Assembly: GCA_913041495.1 (NCBI GenBank)
Contig: CAJWHT010000019.1
Location: 1 to 48,193 of the forward strand
Length of the DNA: 48,193 nucleotides
Origin: an uncultured Desulfobacteraceae bacterium
GTDB lineage: Bacteria; Desulfobacterota; Desulfobacteria; Desulfobacterales; Desulfobacteraceae
Reading direction: 5' to 3'
The position numbers were made by a program, and so were the translations under genes. Each line of letters begins with the position of its first letter. The stretch's first letter is position 1. A model generated the notes under the pieces. The model saw nothing but the letters and a program-made list of their open reading frames with translations. It had not been told where the DNA came from and did not search any database. Of the stretch, positions 6,730 through 14,314 are shown piece by piece.

Positions 6730-7224
6730 ATGGATTCTAAGCTCGCAACAATATTGTTAAGTGTTATAGCAGGGTTAATATCGGCCCCAATCATTTCGAT
6801 GCTTAGAAGATTAGTCATACGCTACAGAAATCGGGAGCAAATATTTTCAATTAGCAATAGGGACTGGCATGAAAAGTTCATTGATGAAGACACTAACAAC
6901 ACATATTATTGTTCAATCAAATTAAATCAAAATGGACATTCAATAAAAGGGGAACTTGAAAAAGAGATTATTGCTGACGAAAGTGAAACGGAAAAGTTTT
7001 CGTTAAAGGGTGAATTTATATATAATTTCTTAATTGGCACCCTGAGAAACATCAAAAATGATAGGTTAGGTTTCGGGGTATTTCTTCTGCAATTATCTGG
7101 TGGAGGTAATATACTGAAGGGAATGGATTGCTGGTACAGCAATGGAGAAATCAAATCAAGTCCAGTTGTCTGGTTTGATTCCAAAAAGGACGCTGATGCA
7201 AATTTGAAGCAACTGCAATCTTAA
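6730..7224 (+). CDS. Membrane-anchored beta-rich small protein (164 aa), unknown function
   Basis: Residues about 5-26 form one hydrophobic helix followed by a basic RRLVIRYRNR stop-transfer segment, so the bulk is probably cytoplasmic. Residues 40-164 alternate short polar and hydrophobic strands with repeated Gly turns (IKGELEKE, LKGEFIYN, GGGNILKGMDCWYSNG), suggesting a small antiparallel beta barrel, loosely like the barrel of membrane-bound Cap15-type effectors, although those have two membrane helices and a nucleotide cyclase partner that is absent here. AGGAG lies six bases before ATG 6730. It follows the radical SAM gene by 63 bases on the same strand; a role in immunity to, or export of, the peptide is possible but unproven. 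Confidence 0.6.
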   Translation: MDSKLATILLSVIAGLISAPIISMLRRLVIRYRNREQIFSISNRDWHEKFIDEDTNNTYYCSIKLNQNGHSIKGELEKEIIADESETEKFSLKGEFIYNFLIGTLRNIKNDRLGFGVFLLQLSGGGNILKGMDCWYSNGEIKSSPVVWFDSKKDADANLKQLQS

Positions 7225-7291
7225 AATAGAAGCAGCCCCAAGATAGCAGTCCATTTTACTCAAATCGGCCTCTTTCAGTCCACACAGCAGA

Positions 7292-8818
7292 TCAACTGAG
7301 CCTTATCTTAAATCCAATTTTATAGGAACTACTTGCTTTACAGTGCCGAACAGGATCTCCCTTGATTGTTGGAAAAAGAGCCCTGAATTTTTTCCTTAAA
7401 GTCTGGGCATGTTTCTCGACCTTTTTCCTCGTTTCAAATGTATAGGGCATCACACCATCGTTTTGTAGCACACGTATTAAAATATTCCAGGCCCCTATTG
7501 GTTTGCTGTTTTTCTTATCACGACCATCTCTAAAGCCCAATGTATCGTATGATCTAATAACTGCATTCTCTGCTTTTGGATGGAAAAGTAACTCTTTCTC
7601 ACTGACAGGGGTCAAAACCACATCACCCCATTTCAATAAAGCACTTTTCGATATACTTATATCTTGAGTTTCGACCTTGTTATTTTGCCGGGGACCAGTC
7701 GGGCGAGGAGCGCATTGATCAGACTCTTCATTTGTTTTGCTTTTTTCAGCTTTCTGGTCGAGAAAAAGCATAGCAACGTCCGCTCTCGAATCCCTATCCC
7801 GTTTATAAAGAATTCTGGGATTCGACGGGACAATATATTTTTTGAATCCGGATTCAACAAGAACTTTTCTATCTTCGCCAGCAAAATCCGCTTCGTTCAG
7901 GTCCATTTCAGGATTATCCAGAAATTGTAACTTAGCGTTATCCATTCTTAAAGGAGCATACCCCATCTCGTTAAGGCTGTTACCATAGTCTTTTTTTGTA
8001 TCTTCTGATAAAAAAAGATCGCCTAAATAATAAGTATCTTCAACGGCATCACAGGCAAACACTTTCAAATTATCATAGATAAAAATATCATCTTTCAGGA
8101 CTGTTCGCTGAAGGTCGTCCAGCAGGTCTGGCCAAAACTTAATTCCATTTATACAATCTCCGAACAAATGACTACCGAATCTCCCAGAGAAAATAAAAAG
8201 CAGCACATATCGCAGCCCCTTTGCTCCGGCATAGAAAAGGATACTGTGTATACTTTGATCTTTTGCTCCATATTGGTGAGCAACACTTTTAAGCTCCTCT
8301 AAATTGATTTCGTATTTGAAACACTGATCAAAATCCATGGGTTGTTCCGAAAAAGAATGCTTCTCTATCCACTCAATGTTCCTGTCCTGTGTATAAAGTT
8401 CAGTTATCGTATTGGTGATCATCTTGGCCTCCAGTTCTAAAGCAGTCATTAGTCTGGGAGTTTCACTATAATCGTAAAAACTCACATCAACTTCCGCCTG
8501 TTCAGGAGAAAGAACCTGCCAACCACTTAAAAACTCCGGCTCAGAACCCTTTTGGAAACATTCTAAAAATTCCGTTTCTTCTTTGGAACCTGTTCTTTTC
8601 AATCCTATTTGCCCGATGGTATCTGAAAAAGCCTGATAAAGTTTATCCTCATTAATCATAGCATGTGCATTGTGCAAGATTACCAGTACATTATTTCTAC
8701 CCATATCGGTTGTTTTAATATAAATAATATTCTGGATAAACGGGTATCGAGTAGCCCACACACGACATGTATGTCTTAGCAAGGGAAACCGCATTTCTCG
8801 ATGTTGAATATAGCTCAT
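7292..8818 (-). CDS. Unknown protein with C-terminal winged-helix-like domain (508 aa)
   Basis: ATG 8818 has AGGAG six bases upstream and lies 64 bases after the integrase stop, so the two may share a transcript. A longer frame reaches back into the integrase but lacks a ribosome site. No membrane segment or signal peptide. The first ~350 residues match nothing I know; residues about 370-410 are a polar linker (KAEKSKTNEESDQ); the last ~90 (WNILIRVLQNDGVMPYTF, then VEKHAQTLRKKFRALFP and GDPV) read like a winged-helix domain similar to the C-terminal DNA-binding domain of transcriptional regulators. It could regulate the island or be cargo. Typical AT-rich codon use matches the integrase. Confidence 0.6.
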   Translation of the reverse strand: MSYIQHREMRFPLLRHTCRVWATRYPFIQNIIYIKTTDMGRNNVLVILHNAHAMINEDKLYQAFSDTIGQIGLKRTGSKEETEFLECFQKGSEPEFLSGWQVLSPEQAEVDVSFYDYSETPRLMTALELEAKMITNTITELYTQDRNIEWIEKHSFSEQPMDFDQCFKYEINLEELKSVAHQYGAKDQSIHSILFYAGAKGLRYVLLFIFSGRFGSHLFGDCINGIKFWPDLLDDLQRTVLKDDIFIYDNLKVFACDAVEDTYYLGDLFLSEDTKKDYGNSLNEMGYAPLRMDNAKLQFLDNPEMDLNEADFAGEDRKVLVESGFKKYIVPSNPRILYKRDRDSRADVAMLFLDQKAEKSKTNEESDQCAPRPTGPRQNNKVETQDISISKSALLKWGDVVLTPVSEKELLFHPKAENAVIRSYDTLGFRDGRDKKNSKPIGAWNILIRVLQNDGVMPYTFETRKKVEKHAQTLRKKFRALFPTIKGDPVRHCKASSSYKIGFKIRLS

Positions 8819-8882
8819 CTTTAACTCCTGAAGCTTACGCCCACACAATACACGCAACACACCTATACCTATAAGGAGAAGA

Positions 8883-10085
8883 TTACTCCTTTTTATCTTT
8901 ATCTTCGATTTGCCCGAAAATAATATCAATTTGACTAGCGGCCTTTTTAAGAGCATCATCCCTCAAGTGAGCGTATCGCTGAGTCATCTGTGGAGATTTA
9001 TGTGTCATGAGCTTCTGCAAAACATACATATCAACCTCCCCAGAGCTAGCCAGGTTCGATGCATAAACATGCCTCAGCCCATGCGTCGGTCTAAAATCTT
9101 TTGGTAGACCAGCATTATCCAAAATCCGTCTTCCTGCGTCCCCCAACTTAGTCCTTTCCCCGCCGTCTCGGCCAGGGAAAACATAAGGGCTTCTGGTCTT
9201 CCTTATACTTAGCAAAAGTTTCCTAGCCATATTGTTCATTGGAATTTTCTGATCTTTCCCACCTTTGGGACCTCTTCCGGCTTCTCCACGTATCCAAATA
9301 AACCCTGTTTCAAAATTTAAATCTTTCCATTTCAACCGAAACAGCTCCCCACGTCTCATTCCTGTATATAAAGATAATTTCATCATGTTACCAACGGCAA
9401 TGTTACTATCGGCCTCAATTGCAGACAACAAGGACTCGGTCTCAGCCTGATTAAGATCTTCTGTTTTCTCGTTGTTTACTGTAGGTTTCTGAATATGGAA
9501 AGAAATACCTTCACAGAGATTGTTTTTAAAGCCGTAATTGATTATCCATGTTAAAAGATTCAATATATGTTTGACCGTTTGTGGACTCTTATCATCATTC
9601 AAAAGATCGATCCTAAGCTGGTCAACATCCTTTTTAACAAGCTCCTTTGGTTCTTTTCCTCCAAATTTCTTTTTAAGATAATTGTTGTAACGGCCGCTAT
9701 CAGTATCAAGCCCTTTATTCGGTGTACGATTTAATTTGTATTCCTCCCATAATTTATCGATAGTGTACTTATCTGTCTCAGCTTTTTTTTTCTCTTCTTC
9801 TAATTTTTTTATCTCCTTTTTCGGTAATCTCCGACCTTCGATAATAGCGGATCTAATATTTGATGCCTGGGCAGGGGTCATCCGATCTGCGTATTGCCGC
9901 CCAACACGCTCTTCTATCTTTTTTCCATTCTTTTTATAAGTGATATAATATATTTTCTCATCACCATTCCCGCCGATTCTTTTGCCAATTCGATAAAAAA
10001 CACCTGTGTATGGAATTTCTACAACTTCCTTCTTACCGGATTTAGTTTTCACCTTTTCTTTTCTGACAGCTTTGTACTTTTTCAT
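8883..10085 (-). CDS. int: Site-specific tyrosine recombinase (integrase), 400 aa
   Basis: Complete phage-type integrase. The N-terminal basic region (1-70) fits an arm-type DNA-binding domain; about 105-200 is the SAM-like core-binding domain; 210-390 is catalytic. All active-site residues are visible: Arg244 (TGMRRGEL), Lys274, His335 and Arg338 (HGLRHVYAS), His362 (THKS) and nucleophile Tyr371 (RYAHL). It starts at ATG 10085 behind GGGGTG, part of a tandem ATTTCACCCC repeat (10087-10096 and 10099-10108) upstream. It reads away from the tRNA-Glu fragment 138 bases from its start, the usual geometry for an enzyme acting at that attachment site. The insertion and excision role is well supported by family and place. 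Confidence 0.93.
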   Translation of the reverse strand: MKKYKAVRKEKVKTKSGKKEVVEIPYTGVFYRIGKRIGGNGDEKIYYITYKKNGKKIEERVGRQYADRMTPAQASNIRSAIIEGRRLPKKEIKKLEEEKKKAETDKYTIDKLWEEYKLNRTPNKGLDTDSGRYNNYLKKKFGGKEPKELVKKDVDQLRIDLLNDDKSPQTVKHILNLLTWIINYGFKNNLCEGISFHIQKPTVNNEKTEDLNQAETESLLSAIEADSNIAVGNMMKLSLYTGMRRGELFRLKWKDLNFETGFIWIRGEAGRGPKGGKDQKIPMNNMARKLLLSIRKTRSPYVFPGRDGGERTKLGDAGRRILDNAGLPKDFRPTHGLRHVYASNLASSGEVDMYVLQKLMTHKSPQMTQRYAHLRDDALKKAASQIDIIFGQIEDKDKKE

Positions 10086-10222
10086 AATTTCACCCCGTAT
10101 TTCACCCCACGATCATGTAAAATTTAGGAAACAATGGGATATTACAGGAAACCGTATATGCTGTCAAACAAAGCTTTTAGAACATATTAGAAGGAACAGG
10201 GAAAACAGAGAAAAGTAACGTC

Positions 10223-10271
10223 CCGGCCTCTCACGCCGGAAACCGGGGTTCGATTCCCCGTGGGATCACCA
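10223..10271 (+). tRNA. tRNA-Glu(CTC) 3' fragment: attachment-site end of the island
   Basis: The fragment holds an anticodon stem-loop (CCGGC, loop CTCTCAC with anticodon CTC, GCCGG), a T-arm (CGGGG TTCGATT CCCCG), the acceptor 3' strand TGGGATC, discriminator A and encoded CCA. No matching GATCCCA 5' acceptor strand or D-arm lies upstream, so the 5' half is missing. This is what remains of a tRNA gene displaced by integration; it is not a functional tRNA. The shared att core is probably within this stretch. Confidence 0.85.
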
Positions 10272-10283
10272 CCAATTAACAAG

Positions 10284-10312
10284 GCTTTCAGAGATTTCTG
10301 GAAGCTTTTTTT
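10284..10312 (+). terminator. Former tRNA-Glu terminator
   Basis: A nine-pair stem (GCTTTCAGA with TTTCTGG.. to AAGC, one G-T) and a four-base loop is followed by seven T. It sits 12 bases after the CCA of the tRNA fragment, so it is the original terminator of the disrupted tRNA gene. Confidence 0.75.
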
Positions 10313-10317
10313 ATTGG

Positions 10318-10350
10318 CGGATACAAAACTCGGATACAAAAAAGTTTTGT
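10318..10350. repeat. Tandem CGGATACAAAA repeats
   Basis: Two copies of CGGATACAAAA with a 13-base period (10318-10328, 10331-10341) overlap an inverted repeat ACAAAA-AAG-TTTTGT (10336-10350). They lie between the att site and the HisKA protein. The ATACAA core recurs many times upstream of the RHH gene (11400-11670), so these may be operator half-sites; integrase arm sites are an alternative. Confidence 0.4.
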
Positions 10351-10368
10351 AACCGTTTGAAGGATTAT

Positions 10369-10833
10369 ATGAAATATATTCTTCCATACGCAATTTCAGG
10401 AATTGTTGGATCATTTTTCGTCGGCGTGATGTCAATAATTCATCATTCATTGATCATAAAAACAGCGATTACACCAAATACATTCATAATACCTGTCGCC
10501 GTTGGTCTTGCCTCCGGAATTTTAGTGCAACATTTTAAAATAAAATGGGAGACTGCCGCCATTGAAAAAGAGAGAACAAAATTCAAAACAACCAGAGAAA
10601 TAACTGGTGCGATTTGCCATGAATTCAACCAACCCTTGATGGTCATTAGCGGACATCTTGAAATGCTAATCGAGGAGTTTAACGAAAAAGACATTGGATA
10701 CACGGATCTCATGGAAATCCAAAAACAAACAAAACGTATTTCACACCTGACTCACAAGTTATCTAAAATAAACGACTATGTGACCAAACCTTATTTATCA
10801 GGTGAAATAATGGATATCCATCACTCACAATAA
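10369..10833 (+). CDS. Membrane-anchored HisKA-only protein, kinase without ATPase domain (154 aa)
   Basis: ATG 10369 has AAGGA five bases upstream; an in-frame TTG at 10357 lacks that support. Two hydrophobic helices (about residues 3-23 and 33-55) are followed by a charged coiled linker and a dimerisation/phosphoacceptor helix pair with an H-box, ICHEFNQPLMVISGHLEML (His84). The protein stops about 60 residues later, with no N, G1 or G2 boxes, so no ATP-binding domain exists here or in the following 40 bases. It could be a truncated kinase stranded at the island border, or a genuine phosphotransfer/dimerisation partner for one of the many kinases downstream. AT-rich codon use differs from those kinases. 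Confidence 0.7.
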   Translation: MKYILPYAISGIVGSFFVGVMSIIHHSLIIKTAITPNTFIIPVAVGLASGILVQHFKIKWETAAIEKERTKFKTTREITGAICHEFNQPLMVISGHLEMLIEEFNEKDIGYTDLMEIQKQTKRISHLTHKLSKINDYVTKPYLSGEIMDIHHSQ

Positions 10834-10876
10834 ACATGACCAATCCGAAGGTTTCATAAATAAAAAAAATTGCTTT

Positions 10877-11362
10877 TTAATTCGCTGGCTGCGGATCTCT
10901 AAAATAGCGGTCTAAAAACAGGAAAAACATTTTTTTGGAGGTGAGCTCATATGGTCCCTCCTCTTTGCATTGATTAAAAATTTCATCGGTCCTGAGTTCT
11001 TCATATGATTTTCCAAACCCTTCCAAATAGCTTCTCATTTTAAGGATTTGATCCGGTTCCCAGTCGTGAACAACTATTAAATAATCTGTCGTCAAAAAAT
11101 TGAGATTCGCTTCAAGCTCACGGCATTTAGACTGAAGCCTGTTAAATTCAGCAGATGAAACCGTTGTAACCGCTTGTGTTGCCTTTTGGTGATGTCGTTT
11201 TCCATATTCAATGATGGCCTGGTCAACAATAGAAGAGAGGGTATCACCCGTATGATTTTTAATCTCTTTCAGGGTTTCAAGCGCCTCCTGGGAGAGCTGA
11301 TAGCTTTTTGTTTCGTATCCTTTCTGCTTCATTTTTTCCCGGTGAGCATTTATTTTGGGCAT
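10877..11362 (-). CDS. Ribbon-helix-helix (CopG/Arc-like) transcriptional regulator (161 aa)
   Basis: Residues 19-57 form an RHH fold: a beta strand (TKSYQLS), helix A (QEALETLKEIKNHT) and helix B (TLSSIVDQAIIEYGKRH). A coiled-coil stretch (about 68-92, with ECREL-like heptads) and an unknown C-terminal domain follow, so it is longer than plain CopG repressors and may sense a partner through the tail. AAGGAG lies seven bases before ATG 11362. The upstream 470 bases hold ATACAA inverted repeats, including a perfect palindrome, making autoregulation likely. It converges with the HisKA gene, separated by 43 bases. Confidence 0.7.
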   Translation of the reverse strand: MPKINAHREKMKQKGYETKSYQLSQEALETLKEIKNHTGDTLSSIVDQAIIEYGKRHHQKATQAVTTVSSAEFNRLQSKCRELEANLNFLTTDYLIVVHDWEPDQILKMRSYLEGFGKSYEELRTDEIFNQCKEEGPYELTSKKMFFLFLDRYFRDPQPAN

Positions 11363-11832
11363 GGCATTTCTCCTTAGCTCTCCTTCATCGTTATAGTTTT
11401 ATACAATTTTTATATTTGTATATTCACGAATTCATACTTAACTTGATCTTACGAATTTTGCAAGACAACAATTCGTATATTTAATTGTATTTAATACAAT
11501 TAAAATGAATATTGGTGAAAATTTCGTCGATAAAACCGAATACAACTTACAATACAAAATATTAAAATGTATAAATATTGAATGTCTCTTATATTATAAA
11601 GAAATTAAATCTATACCTGATACAATATTATACGATAGGACATCATCCTTAAATACCAGAACTAATACAAATCTAAATACAGTATTAGATTCTAACTGTG
11701 CTTTTCCGACCACTCCAATATTCCAGGCATTGAAACCCACCCCATAATCTGATACCCAGTCAAAGCACAGACCATTTCGGTTTGAATATGTGCAAACTTC
11801 AACGCCAGGATATTTACATCAACAGGAGCGCC
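11363..11832. promoter_or_regulatory. Gene-free AT-rich control region with palindromic operators
   Basis: A perfect 25-bp palindrome at 11480-11504 (half TTTAATTGTATT, single central T) and an inverted repeat TATACAA-N9-TTGTATA at 11400-11422 lie 81 bases apart, centre to centre. Further ATACAA half-sites are near 11540, 11553, 11621 and 11664. These fit a ribbon-helix-helix repressor and probably control the RHH gene at 11362 and perhaps the divergent hydrolase gene. An 80-codon frame inside (11505-11747) has no ribosome site and looks non-coding. Confidence 0.55.
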
Positions 11833-12768
11833 ATGACACCTGCAGGCTCACCGATATTTAAAGTTAATGCCCGCATCGGCAGCACCATGCTGGAATCCTT
11901 TTATAAAAAAACAGGGGCACGCCTCGGTGCGAAACTCAAAACGCATAAAGGAGAAGTGGATATTTCATGGGCCAATATAGACAATGGTAAAAAAGAAACC
12001 CTTCTCTTTCTCCACGGCTTTTCAGACCGGAAGGAAAGTTTCTATTTTCCTGCCAATTTTCTGAAAGACAATGTGAACCTGGTGCTGCCGGATCTTCCGG
12101 GATTTGGCCGGAGCACAGTTGATGAGGGACTAACATACAGCCTTGACAACTATTGCAAATGGCTGTCCGAATTCGTACGAGACAGCGCGATCGGCCCCTG
12201 CCATGTGGCGGGCAATTCACTGGGTGGCGCTGTGGCCTCCCACCTGGCCCTAAAACTGCCGGATCAGGTCCTCTCCCTGACCCTGGTGGACTCTGCCGGA
12301 TTCTATCTGCCCGGGCACAGATCCGTCTATGACGATGCCCTGGAAGGGGATATCCTTTTCCAGGTACGATCGATTGACGAATACGAAGCTATGCGGAAAC
12401 GGATTTTCAGGAAACCGCCCGTGCTGCCCAAATTCATCGGAGAGTTCATGACCAAACACGCCATGGACAACCATGACTGGTACGGTAAAGTTTTTAATGA
12501 CCTGAATGATATCGATGCGGTCAAATCAGGCAGAGAAACCCTGGAAAGCCTTTCTCTCAACCGGTTCTGCGGGGATTTCAAAATGCCGGTATTCCTGGTC
12601 TGGGGCAGACACGATAGCTTGCTTCCCTGGCAGACCGCGGATTTTCTGGCGGAACAAATACCCGATGCGCGGGTACACATCTTTGATGATTTGGGGCATG
12701 TGCCGCAGATTGAGCATCCGTTAAAGTTCGCCAGGCAATTATCTGCCTTTCTAAAAAGCATGAGATGA
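11833..12768 (+). CDS. Alpha/beta hydrolase (311 aa)
   Basis: Classic single-domain alpha/beta hydrolase: oxyanion HGFSD after the strand LLFL (57-65), PDLPGFGRS, nucleophile elbow GNSLGG with Ser129, acid Asp261 (WGRHDSLLP) and His289 (DLGHVPQIEHP). A cap region (about 155-240) sits between strands as in MhpC/LipH-type esterases. No signal peptide, so cytoplasmic. ATG 11833 is preceded by AGGAG; upstream in-frame starts at 11782 (TTG) and 11788 lack one. This is the first GC-rich, backbone-like gene to the right of the AT-rich border. Substrate unknown; ester, thioester or C-C hydrolysis are all possible. Confidence 0.85.
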   Translation: MTPAGSPIFKVNARIGSTMLESFYKKTGARLGAKLKTHKGEVDISWANIDNGKKETLLFLHGFSDRKESFYFPANFLKDNVNLVLPDLPGFGRSTVDEGLTYSLDNYCKWLSEFVRDSAIGPCHVAGNSLGGAVASHLALKLPDQVLSLTLVDSAGFYLPGHRSVYDDALEGDILFQVRSIDEYEAMRKRIFRKPPVLPKFIGEFMTKHAMDNHDWYGKVFNDLNDIDAVKSGRETLESLSLNRFCGDFKMPVFLVWGRHDSLLPWQTADFLAEQIPDARVHIFDDLGHVPQIEHPLKFARQLSAFLKSMR

Positions 12769-12769
12769 T

Positions 12770-12801
12770 CCCCGGCTTCTTTCGGGGCGGCCTTCTTTTT
12801 T
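12770..12801 (+). terminator. Weak rho-independent terminator after hydrolase
   Basis: CCCCG and CGGGG close an eight-base loop, followed within five bases by CTTCTTTTTT. The short stem makes it a modest terminator. Confidence 0.5.
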
Positions 12802-12941
12802 ACAAGCTTTTTACAACTTATTTGCCTTTGGTTGACACATGGTTTCCGGCAACGGGGTATCCTTGGTTCCACGGTAAAATTAATGCCTGATATTGCACTT
12901 TCAGGCAAAAAGGATTAACTCAGGAAATAAGGAGACCGGCC

Positions 12942-14297
12942 ATGGAAAAACATTTCAATCAATTCCGGACAATCATTATCACAGTATTAACGGCCTTGGG
13001 TTTGGTATTTGCTGCAGGGTCCGCTATTGGGGCGGACAAAGGATCGGTGGTCTGCCGGGTAGAAACGGACCGGGCAGTGCTGCCGGCCGGGGATGCCCAG
13101 AACGTGGTGCTGAAAATCACCCTGGATGCCCCAACGGCACCGGCAGAAGCCAAACGTCCCCGGGTGAACATCGCCCTGGTCATGGACCAGTCCGGTTCCA
13201 TGAGCGGCACGAAGATGGAAATGGCCAGGGAGGCGGCCATAGAAGCGTTGACCCGGCTGGGAAAAGATGATGTGTTCTCCCTGGTGGCTTACGATACCGA
13301 TGTCACCACCCTGGTGCCGGCCCAGCAGGTCAGGGATGTGAATGCCATTGCCCGGAAGATCCGGCAGATCCGGGCCGGCGGCAGCACCGCTTTATTCGGC
13401 GGGGTAAGCCAGGGGGCTGCGGAAATACGAAAACACATTGAAGCGCGCTACATCCACCGGGTGGTGCTGCTTTCCGATGGCATAGCCAATGTGGGCCCCA
13501 GCCATCCGTCTGATCTGGGGCGCCTGGGTGCCGGGCTCTTTAAAGAAGGCATCTCCGTGACCACCGTCGGCGTGGGCACGGATTACAACGAAGATCTCAT
13601 GGCCCGGCTGTCTCAGAAAAGCGACGGCAACACCTACTTTGCGGAAGCCGGTGTGGATCTGCCCAGGATCTTTGCTGCGGAACTGGGCGAAGTATTAAAT
13701 GTCGTGGCCAAAGATGTCCGGGTGATCGTTACCCTGCCCGACGATGTCACCCCGGTGGATATCATCGGCAGAGAAGGGCGGATCAAGGGCAACCGCGTTG
13801 AACTCTCCATGAACCAGCTTTACGGCGGCCAGGAAAAATATGCCCTGATCGAAATCCGCCTGCCATCAGCCGCCTCCGGCACCACCCTGAACGTGGCCAG
13901 GGCAGAGGTGGTCTACCAGGATCCTTTTGCAGGCAAAGCCATGCGGTCCACAGGCCTTGCCACGGCCGCCTTCAGCAGTGATCCGGACAAGGTTTCGGCC
14001 TCCACCAATGTGGATGTGGTCCGGGATTACCAGCTCAACCTCAATGCCCTGGCCCAGGAGAAGGCCATTGAACTGTCCGACCAGGGACGGCAGAAAGAAG
14101 CCGCCGCCACCCTGCGAAAGTCCGCCGCCAAAATGAAAGCCGTGGGCAGCATGTACGGGGATGCGCAGCTGGCTAAGGAAGCTGACGCTGTGGAAGATCA
14201 GGCCGTTATGCTTGAGGAAAAAGGCATGAGCAAAAAGACCCGTAAACAGCTCCGGACCGAATCCTACCAGATGAAAAACCAGCAGAAGGCCCAATAA
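12942..14297 (+). CDS. Secreted von Willebrand factor A domain protein (451 aa)
   Basis: Residues 1-31 are a Sec signal peptide (IIITVLTALGLVFAAG, cut near AIGA). The VWA domain (about 73-260) has a full MIDAS: D82-x-S84-x-S86 in MDQSGSMS, a Thr in GGSTALFGG and LLSDGIANVG. It should bind a divalent cation and a protein partner in the periplasm. A beta-sandwich region follows (260-350), then a helical tail (360-450) reading like a TPR-like or coiled segment ending in Lys/Gln-rich sequence. AAGGAG precedes the ATG. The gene runs directly into a histidine kinase (17 bases) and response regulator, so it may feed or receive signals from that pair. Similar to inter-alpha-trypsin-inhibitor-like or BatA-like families but not clearly either. 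Confidence 0.85.
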   Translation: MEKHFNQFRTIIITVLTALGLVFAAGSAIGADKGSVVCRVETDRAVLPAGDAQNVVLKITLDAPTAPAEAKRPRVNIALVMDQSGSMSGTKMEMAREAAIEALTRLGKDDVFSLVAYDTDVTTLVPAQQVRDVNAIARKIRQIRAGGSTALFGGVSQGAAEIRKHIEARYIHRVVLLSDGIANVGPSHPSDLGRLGAGLFKEGISVTTVGVGTDYNEDLMARLSQKSDGNTYFAEAGVDLPRIFAAELGEVLNVVAKDVRVIVTLPDDVTPVDIIGREGRIKGNRVELSMNQLYGGQEKYALIEIRLPSAASGTTLNVARAEVVYQDPFAGKAMRSTGLATAAFSSDPDKVSASTNVDVVRDYQLNLNALAQEKAIELSDQGRQKEAAATLRKSAAKMKAVGSMYGDAQLAKEADAVEDQAVMLEEKGMSKKTRKQLRTESYQMKNQQKAQ

Positions 14298-14314
14298 GGA
14301 GACGTGAAGCCCCC

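Larger units (their letters stand above)
1..10271. mobile_element. Integrated genomic island (right part), inserted in a tRNA-Glu gene
   Basis: An AT-rich block ends at a 3' tRNA-Glu fragment (10223-10271). It carries a tyrosine integrase next to that fragment, an AlpA/excisionase-like HTH protein, a RepB-type primase/initiator and cargo genes. The tRNA fragment points rightward and lacks its 5' half, so the inserted DNA lies to its left and the rebuilt full tRNA should sit at the unseen left end. No conjugation (relaxase, type IV secretion) or phage structural genes are visible, so transfer class is unknown. Whether the ceramidase gene at 1-403 belongs to the island cannot be decided from this window. 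Confidence 0.75.

Noticed and set aside
6730-7224. Anti-phage CBASS effector
   Set aside because: Only a loose barrel resemblance; no nucleotide cyclase or second membrane helix is present.
10187-10450. Minus-strand open frame of 87 codons across the tRNA fragment
   Set aside because: Its product reads GNRTPVSGVRGR, the familiar false translation of antisense tRNA sequence.
11505-11747. Plus-strand 80-codon frame in the AT-rich control region
   Set aside because: No ribosome site, biased composition, and it overlaps the palindromic operator field.
12893-13270. Long overlapping frames on both strands through GC-rich genes, such as this one inside the VWA gene
   Set aside because: They are shadow frames caused by high GC; the VWA frame has signal peptide, MIDAS and ribosome site.
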